DNA of 64,000 nt. Source: Catonia carolina. Taxonomy: Eukaryota > Arthropoda > Insecta > Hemiptera > Achilidae. The DNA lies in contig JAQMRL010000042.1 in assembly GCA_035578175.1 (NCBI GenBank), positions 608,560 through 672,559 of the forward strand, read 5' to 3'. The notes under the pieces were generated by a model. It saw nothing but the letters and a program-made list of their open reading frames with translations, was not told where the DNA came from and did not search any database. Both the position numbers and the translations under genes were made by a program. Positions 56,955-64,000 of this stretch are shown here, piece after piece (position 1 is the stretch's first letter; every line of letters begins with the position of its first letter).

Positions 56955-57381
56955 TTTTCATATAATGAATTAATATAATAATTTCACTAACCTTATTTTA
57001 AACTGTGTCACCTTTATTTTAATTCTTACTTACACGTGTTTCGGTGGATCCACCATCATCAGAGTAAATGAAAATTGAAACTAAAAAATTTTTTTATCTC
57101 ACTTATTTAAAATTTACAGAAGATAATACATCTTCAGTCACTTGTATAAAACTGATTTAAAATTAATTTATTTTAATTTATCCCTTCTCATATTTACTGT
57201 AGATAGCAGCAGCAGTCAATATCACTTCATCATTCCTAAATTTGACCCCTTTTTTAATTTTCAATTTTCATTTACTCTGATGATGGTGGATCCACCGAAA
57301 CACGTGTAAGTAAGAATAAAAATAAAGGTGACGCAGTTAAAAAGAAGGTTGGTGAAATTATTATATTAATTCATTTTATGA
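56955..57381. mobile_element. FB2 foldback element, diverged centre
   Basis: Arms match those at 52063-52469 (ATATAATGAATTAATATAAT ... GGTGGATCCACCGAAACACG); the centre (57150-57245) is replaced by unrelated DNA. A Rep-A abuts its right end. Confidence 0.8.
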
Positions 57382-58298
57382 ATAAAAATCTGGTGTGAAA
57401 CACTCACACAACTTTCTCTTGCCAATGCAAATAATTAATAATAAACCTAACATTATTAATAAAATATTAGAAATAAACAAAAACTAACCTCAAAAACATA
57501 ACCTTATTTCAATCATGAGTGAATGACGCAAAATGACAATCGAACTCAGTTTGGCTTAAAAATACGGAAAATCACGCTTTCACGCTAAACTAGGCTCTGT
57601 AGAGACAAATGCTCTAAACAAAAGTTGTAGATCTTTTAATTTTCTATAAATTTAATTATATACACTTTTGTCGTAAAATGCATACTAAGACCGAAATGTT
57701 AAAAAAATCGATTTTTCTCACGTTTTCGTGAGAAAAAAAACAGAAAATCGCAAATTACCGCTAAACTAAGCGTTATACAAAAAAATGTTTGAAATAAAAG
57801 TTGTAGAATTTTATATTCTCTACAACTTTTATTATATAACGTTTTGCGCTAAAATGCATATTAAAGCCGCAATCTTAAAAAGAAAATGTTTTACGTAAAA
57901 ACAGCCTCAAGCAGAATTTCAGCAAACATGGCGCCTACCCTATATTGTAGAGCATAAAAAATTTACTAAACCAGTTGATTTTAAAAAAAATCGTAGGACT
58001 AGTTTTTGAGAAATCGCAAAAAAGTGAAAAATTATACGAATAAACTACTACTTCCGGTTGACCGATTTTGATGAAAATGTTTGTGTCGGGTCCGGTAGTG
58101 ATATGTAACTTAAGTTTCAAGTTTCAAGTTCGTACGATGTTCCGTTCATGAGATATTCTGTTCACATACACACACACACACACACAGACCAATCGCTAAA
58201 AACAAGTTTTTTGGGTTCAGGGGGTCTGAAAACGTATAGATCCGGTGAAAACTCGATTTCTTTAAAATCGACATGAAAACAATACTTTCCTTCCTATA

Positions 58299-59621
58299 CG
58301 AGGGGGTACCCAAAAGAAACCGGAATTATTTTTGAAAACTATTTATTTTTAATTTTGTTACAAAAGAACCTTATCCCCTTCAAAATACTCTCCATTACAA
58401 CTAATACATTTGTCCCACCGGTGCTTCCACTGTTCAAAACATTTTTTGTACTCCTCTTCAGTGATGGCTGCCAGCTCATCCGTCGTTTTTTTCTTGACAT
58501 CATCAACGTTGTTAAATCGAAGACCTTTCATGCCCCTTTTCATGCGTGGGAACAAGAAAAAATCACACGGAGCCTGATCGGGTGAGTACGGTGCGTGTGG
58601 TAGCAAAACCATGCCGTTTTTCGCCAAAAACTGGGTAACCGAGATTGCCGTGTGTGCAGGCGCGTTGTCGTGGTGGAAAAACCAGTCCCCTGTCTGCTAC
58701 AAATTAGGTCTTTTACGACGAATGCTGTTTCGTAGACTTCTTAACACTTCAAGATAAAAAGCTTGATTTACCGTCTGGCCTGGTGGAACGAACTCTGAAT
58801 GGACAATTCCCCTCACATCAAAAAAACAAATCAGCATTGTTTTGATGTTCGATCTGACTTGACGACTTTTTTTTGGTCGGGGTGATAATGAAGTCTTCCA
58901 TTGACTGGATTGTTGTTTGGTTTCTGGGTCGTACCCATAGCACCAAGACTCGTCACCCGTAATGATCTTTGACATGAAATCTGGATCAGTTTCAAGCTGT
59001 TGTTTCAAATCACTACACGTTTCAATTCGACGTTCCTTTTGAGTGTCTGTCAGAACCCGAGGCACAAACTTGGCAGCGACTCTTTTCATTGTCAAGTCTT
59101 CTGTTAAAATGCGTTGGACTGAGCTCCAAGATAACCCACTAACCTGTGATATTTGGTCAATGGTCTGTCGTCGGTCTGTTCGTACAATTTCTTTCACTTT
59201 CACAACATTTTCGTCTGTTCGGGAAGTCGACGGTCGTCCAGAACGAGGTTTGTTCTCAATCGACATGTCGCCATTTTTAAAGCGCAAAAACCATTCGTAC
59301 ACTTGGGTTTTTCCAATAGCGTCGTCTTTGTAAGCTGTGTTCAACATTACAACTGTTTCCGCGGCGTTTTTACCGAGCAAGAAGCAAAATTTCACAGCCG
59401 CACGTTGTTCATTAAAACTTGCCATCACGAAAAACGACACGAGCACAAAACAGCACTAGCGAGAACAATCACTGCACGAGAACAGAACAAGCTAGATCAA
59501 CGAACAAAATGGCATTGAACTGGCAATGAGTAGCGCTACAAGCAGCCTAGTGGCGCCAATTTGTACTGCACAAGCTCCGCCCACAGCAGAGCTATTCCGG
59601 ATACTTTTGGGTACCCCCTCG
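58299..59621 (-). mobile_element. mariner (DD34D), copy 2, one premature stop seen
   Basis: Terminal repeats CGAGGGGGTACCCAAAAG and complement; TA duplicated at 58297-58298 and 59622-59623. Confidence 0.95.
58358..59425 (-). pseudogene. mariner transposase interrupted by a single TAG
   Basis: 355 codons, ATG 59425 to TAA 58358. MASFNEQRAAVKFCFLLG, two HTH regions, ITGDESWCYGYDPE, HHDNAPAHTAISV, SPDQAPCDFFLF (Asp-34-Asp). The only lesion that breaks the frame is TAG where copy 1 has the Trp codon of NLWQ (near 58697); SPDQ for SPDL is a further change in a conserved position. It cannot make active transposase unless suppressed. Confidence 0.88.
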
Positions 59622-59756
59622 TATATTCATAAAGGCAAGAGAAAGTAAAAAACAGGGGGACAGACGTTTGTATTTCCGTGTGTTAATTTAATAATTTTCT
59701 GGTACCATTTTTTCAGTTAACTACTACAGATAGAGATTTCAAACAATAACCTTTTT

Positions 59757-60692
59757 ACTTTCTCTTGCCTATATGAATATATAGGAAGGAAAGTATTGTT
59801 TTCATGTCCATTTTAAGAAACCGAGTTTTCACCGGATTTATACCTTATCAGACCCCCTGAACCCACACAAACATGTTTTAGCGATTGGTCTGTGTGCGTG
59901 TGTGTGTGTATACAAAATATCTCAAGAACGGAACATCGTACGAACTTGAAACTTAAAACTTAAGTTACATACGACTACCGGACCCGACACGAACATTTTC
60001 ATCAAAATCGGTCAACCGGAAGTAGTAGTTTATTCGTGTAATTTTTCACTTTTTTGTGATTTTCTCAAAAACTGGTCCTACGATTTTTTTAAAAATCGCC
60101 TGGTTTATTCAATTTTTTATTCTCTACAAGATAGGGTAGGTGTCATGTTTGCTGAAATTCTTGGTGAGGCTGTTTTCACGTAAAAACGTTGTTTTTTAAG
60201 ATTACGGCTCTAATATGCATTTTAGCGCAAAATGTTATATAACAAAAGTTGTAAAGAAATAAAAATTCTACAACTTTTATTTCGAACATTTTTTTGTATA
60301 ACGCTTAGTTTAGCAGTAATTAGCGATTTTCTGATTTTTTTTCTCACGAAAACGTGTGAAAAATTTATTTTTTTAAGATTTCGGCTTTCGTACGCATTTC
60401 ACGACAAAAGTGTATATAATAAAATTTATAGAAAATTAAAAGATCTACAACTTTTATTTTAAGCATTTTTTTCTACAGAGCGTAATTTAGCGTGAAAGAG
60501 TGATTTTCCGTATTTTTAAGCCAAACCGAGTTCGATTTTCATTTTGCGTCTTTCACTCATGATTAAAATAAGGTTATGTTTATTGAGGTTAGTTTTTTGT
60601 TTATTTCTAATGTTTTATTAGCTACTAATATTAGGTTTATTGTTACTTATTTATATTGGCAAGAGAAAGTTGCGTGAGTGTTTCACACCAGA
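59757..60692 (+). mobile_element. Rep-A, full length
   Basis: Both termini (hairpin GCGTGAGTGTTTCACACC has one change), short GT tract. Confidence 0.9.
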
Positions 60693-60841
60693 TTTTTATT
60701 TATTGAATTGTGCTGTATAGTGTATACCAGTAATACTTTGCTTTTTCAAATTCTGAATTTTTTAAACAATATTTTTTAGACTTTATCGTAAATTGGCCAA
60801 ATTTTGAAATATTTTCTCATCTAGCTCATAAAATTAAGAGT

Positions 60842-61151
60842 GTCGTTGTTTAGGTCATCAGCCAAAAGGCTGGTTTGAACCTGTAGAGGTTTTACTAAGT
60901 AAAACGAGGAGTGAGGTGGTTTACCATTGCCTTCCTCACTGAGTGGAAAAGTATGCTTATCAGCATGCCGGGCCCTCTGAAAAGCACATATTTTCCGCTC
61001 TGTAAATGACACCTTCATTTCATTCATCACAGGGTCTGGCTGTATAATGAAATTCATTACTTTCAGAGGAGGTAACTCTGATTAGTGTCACAGTACACCT
61101 CTACCTCTTCTGTTCTTAAATGATTCAGTCATTTAATTGGCTGAACATGTG
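60842..61151 (-). mobile_element. S2 retroposon, 5'-truncated
   Basis: Flanked by AAATTAAGAGT (60831-60841, 61152-61162); a local tandem repeat of AACATGTGAAATTAAGAGT follows on the right. Confidence 0.7.
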
Positions 61152-61162
61152 AAATTAAGAGT

Positions 61163-61692
61163 AACATGTGAAATTAAGAGTATATTAGCAAATTATTTGT
61201 TATACCAAGTAAATAACGTTATGAAGATACTCTAGCAAAAAACTGAAGAAGATATCTTAGTTAGTCTCTGAGTAAATGGTACCAAAGTGGAAAAAACGCG
61301 ATATCCCAAAAACCACCGTTTTTCAAAAGAATACTTAGCAACACTTTTAAGTACCAAGCAGTACTAAAACCTAAACAGTAAACGCAAAGAGTAAAGCACA
61401 AATTTCTAGGTTACTTTCCCATAAAAAAAATCATTCAAAACATGACAGCTAATTCTTGCACACGATTCAATATGTAAGAGAAAGAACTGTAATACTAACA
61501 TAATTCAAACGAAACAAAAAGTAAGCAACAAACAAGTCAGAAGTCTAAAAAGTTGGTGGGCATGATCATTTCCTTTATTAATTTCCAAGGGTTGCTATTA
61601 CACTACAGCTACAATTTATATACCAAATTAATCAGAAAACTATAGAGAATAATTAAATAAAATAAAAAGAATATCTATTTGTTTTCATTTTT
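61163..61692. other. unassigned intronic DNA
   Basis: AT-rich, no features recognised. Confidence 0.35.
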
Positions 61693-61824
61693 ACTTTCTC
61701 TTGCCTATATGAATATATAGGAAGGAAAGTATTGTTTTCATGTCGATTTTAACAAATACACTATTCACCGGATCTATACGTTTTCAGACCCCCTGAACCC
61801 ACACAAACATGTTTTTAGCGATTG

Positions 61825-61863
<39 letters not shown>

Positions 61864-62628
61864 TGTGTGTGAACATCGTACGAACTTGAAACTTGAAACT
61901 TAAGTTACATACCACTACCGGACGCGACACGAACATTTTCATCAAAATCGGTCAACCGGAAGTAGTAGTTTATTCGTATAATTTTTCAGTTTTTTGCGAT
62001 TTTCTCAAAAACTGGTCCTACGATTTTTTTTAAAATCGCCTATTTTACTCAATTTTTTATTCTCTACAAGATAGGGTAGGCGCCATGTTTGCTGAAATTC
62101 TCGGTGAGGCTGTTTTCACGTAAAAACGTTGTTTTTTTAAGATTACGGCTTTAATATAAATTTTAGCGCAAAAACTTATATAATAAAAGTTGTAGAGAAT
62201 TTAAAAACCTACAACTTCTGTTTCAAACATTTTTTTGTATAACGTTTAGTTTAGCGGTAATTTGCGATTTTCTGTTTTTTTTCTCACGAAAACGTGAGAA
62301 AAATCGATTTTTTTAACATTTCGGTCTTAGTATGCATTTTACGACAAAAGTGTATATAATTAAATTTATAGAAAATTAAAAGATCTACAACTTTTGTTTA
62401 GAGCATTTTTCTCTACAGAGCCTAGTTTAGCGTGAAAGCGTGATTTTCCGTATTTTTAAGCCAAACTGAGTTCGATTGTCATTTTGCGTCATTCACTCAT
62501 GATTAAAATAAGGTTATGTTTATTGAGGTTAGTTTTTTGTTTATTTCTAATGTTTTATTACTAATGTTAGGTTTATTGTTAATTATTTGCATTGGCAAGA
62601 GAAAGTTGTGTGAGTGTTTCACACCAGA
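61693..62628 (+). mobile_element. Rep-A, full length, reference copy
   Basis: Family description. Left end ACTTTCTCTTGCC, then a hairpin CCTATATGAATATATAGG; hairpins CGATTTT...AAAATCG; (GT)n at ~130-180; ACTTGAAACTTGAAACTTAA; AAAGTTGTAG...CTACAACTT; TTCTCACGAAAACGTGAGAA; right end GGCAAGAGAAAGT, hairpin GTGTGAGTGTTTCACAC, CAGA. T runs on both sides, no short target duplication. No coding capacity: open frames recur only because the repeat recurs. Confidence 0.92.
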
Positions 62629-62639
62629 TTTTTAAACGT

Positions 62640-63480
62640 CTGTACCCCCTTAAAAGAAGGTTGGTGAAATTATTATATTAATTCATTACATGAATAAAAA
62701 ATCTGGTGTGAAACACTCACACAACTTTCTCTTGCCAATATAAATAATTAACAATAAACCTAATATTAGTAATAAAACATTAGAAATAAACAAAAAACTA
62801 ACCTCAAAAAATATTACCTTATTTTAATCATGACTGAAAGACGCAAAATGAAAATCGAACTCGGTTTGGCTTAAAAATACGGAAAATCACTCTTTCACGC
62901 TAAACTAGGCTCTGTAGAGAAAATTGTTCTAAATAAAAGTTGCAGATCTTTTAATTTTCTATAAATTTGATTATATACACTTTTATTATAAAATGCATAC
63001 TAAGGCCGAAATCTTAAAAAAATCGATTTTTCTCACGTTTTCATGAGAAAAAAACAGAAAATCGCTAATTACTGCTAAACTAAGCGTTATACAAAAAATG
63101 TTTGAAATAAAAGTTGTAGAATTTTACATTCTCTACAACTTTTACTAAGTTATATAACGTTTTGCGCTAAAATGCATATTAAAGCCGCAATCTTAAAAAG
63201 AAAATGTTTTTACGTAAAAACAGCCTCACGCAGAATTTCAGCAAACATGGCGCCTACGCTATTTTGTAGAGAATAAAAAACGTAGTAAACCAGGCGATTT
63301 TAAAAAAAATCGTAGGACCAGTTTTTGCGATTTTCTCAAAAAAGTGAAAAATTATACGAATAAACTACTACTTCCTGTTGACCGATTTTGATAAAAATGT
63401 TTGTGTCGGGTCCGATAGTGGTATGTAACTTAAGTTTCAAGTTTCAAGTTCGTACGATGTTCCGTTCTTGAGATATTCTG

Positions 63481-63541
<61 letters not shown>

Positions 63542-63750
63542 ACACACACACACACAGACCAATCGCTAAAAACATGTTTGTGTGGGTTCAGGGGGTCTGA
63601 AAACGTATAGATTCGGTGAAAACTCGATTTTGAAAAATCGACATGAAAACAATACTTTCCTTCCTATATATTCATACAGGCAAGAGAAAGTAAAAAACAA
63701 TTTCAAACTGCAGGATGTATTATAAAGATTTATTTATTTACTTTGCCTAA
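62640..63750. mobile_element. FB2 right end split by Rep-A
   Basis: AAGAAGGTTGGTGAAATTAT (62655-) and, beyond the Rep-A, TTTCAAACTGCAGGATG (63700-) are consecutive parts of the FB2 terminus seen at 25830-25899. Confidence 0.65.
62702..63691 (-). mobile_element. Rep-A, full length
   Basis: Both termini; about 75 bp of (CA)n at 63484-63559, one of the longest in the window. Confidence 0.92.
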
Positions 63751-63924
63751 ATGTTTGTCCAAACCACTCGCTGAAAGGCGTCGAGATCGCTGAAAGTCTT
63801 TAACGATTTCTCATATGTTCTTGAATTCACTGAATTATTGAATTCAGGCGAATGTTTCTTTCATTTCCAGTTTTACTTTTGTTTTCTGACTTTTGCGTAA
63901 TTTGTCATTTTATTTTCCCCACAG

Positions 63925-64000
63925 GAATTGCAAGCTGAGCATGTAGACTTGGAGACTGGTGAAATTTCTGAGTCAGATCCAAATACATTTGATTTTGAGT
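63925..64000 (+). CDS. host gene paralogue (plus strand), exon 3 (cut by window end)
   Basis: Acceptor TATTTTCCCCACAG then ELQAEHVDLETGEISESD through NTFDFE, phase 0, homologous to 15306-15398. The upstream intron (TTTCATTTCCAGTTTTACTT) is conserved too. The donor lies outside the window. Confidence 0.7.

Larger units (their letters stand above)
57389..59646 (-). mobile_element. Rep-A split by mariner copy 2
   Basis: Body 57389-58298 and last 23 bp 59624-59646, separated by the mariner at 58299-59621 inserted at a TA of the terminal TATATTCATA. Confidence 0.92.

Noticed and set aside
61693..62628. Rep-A as a canonical Helitron
   Set aside because: No terminal CTRR and no 5' TC; the asymmetric inverted repeats fit Helentron-type elements better.
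1..64000. CRISPR arrays, bacterial operons, integrated viruses, LTR retrotransposons
   Set aside because: The repeats are dispersed and long; no spacer pattern, Shine-Dalgarno-led gene series, capsid/polymerase genes, or paired LTRs with gag-pol were found.

Overview
The window is AT-rich eukaryotic, almost certainly insect, DNA (GT/AG-bounded short exons, Tc1/mariner, hAT, RTE- and Jockey/CR1-like LINEs, tRNA-derived SINEs). A hemipteran is my guess, not a demonstrated fact. There is no bacterial or viral gene. Most of the 64 kb is transposable elements, often nested two to four deep. The dominant component is a non-coding ~0.93-kb element, here called Rep-A: about twenty full or near-full copies plus fragments in both orientations, roughly a quarter to a third of the window. 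Its architecture is an asymmetric inverted repeat (ACTTTCTCTTGCC at one terminus, its complement ~25 bp inside the other), a terminal hairpin GTGTGAGTGTTTCACAC, an internal (GT)n tract and insertion into T/A runs. That matches non-autonomous Helentrons (HINE/DINE-1 type), which I propose as an inference.

Beneath the repeats I find two oppositely oriented paralogues of one host gene, recognisable only as short phase-0 exons with good splice sites. The minus-strand gene has its start exon at 28317-28373, then 26154-26246, 15306-15398 and 4935-5024. The plus-strand paralogue has two tandem start exons (44911-44967, with a stop at codon 2, and 46607-46663), then 49013-49105 and 63925 to the window end. 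Exons 2 and 3 are both 31 codons and related, so a cassette was duplicated within the gene. Introns, 5' flanks and one old Rep-A insertion are shared by the two paralogues, which lets the window date its own insertions.

Layout: 0.9-3.3 kb, a Tc1/mariner element split by a mariner; 3.5-9.5 kb, Rep-A cluster and a 295-bp palindrome; 9.6-11.1 kb, degenerate RNase-H LINE; 12.3-16.3 kb, SINE, rosa-like DD41D, deleted mariner and an inverted mariner; 16.5-24.5 kb, LINE/SINE remnants, the longest rosa-like copy, a Tc1 element, Rep-A, RTE; 24.8-26.1 kb, four-level nest; 26.2-29 kb, gene 5' part; 29.9-30.8 kb, rosa-like; 31.9-37.7 kb, Rep-A containing a full-length two-ORF LINE; 37.7-42.8 kb, Rep-A array; 43.5-49.1 kb, plus-strand gene with hAT, LINE, SINE and Rep-A insertions; 49.3-63.7 kb, more of the same including a second DD41D element, a mariner and two foldback elements; 63.9 kb, third exon of the plus gene.

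The most unusual observations: (i) three Rep-A copies are flanked by long direct duplications (65 to ~270 bp) of neighbouring DNA, and for one of them the paralogous gene supplies the unoccupied site with a single copy; (ii) the intact LINE has ORF1 and ORF2 in one frame separated by a single TAG, and a 2A-like motif in ORF1; (iii) large near-perfect palindromes.
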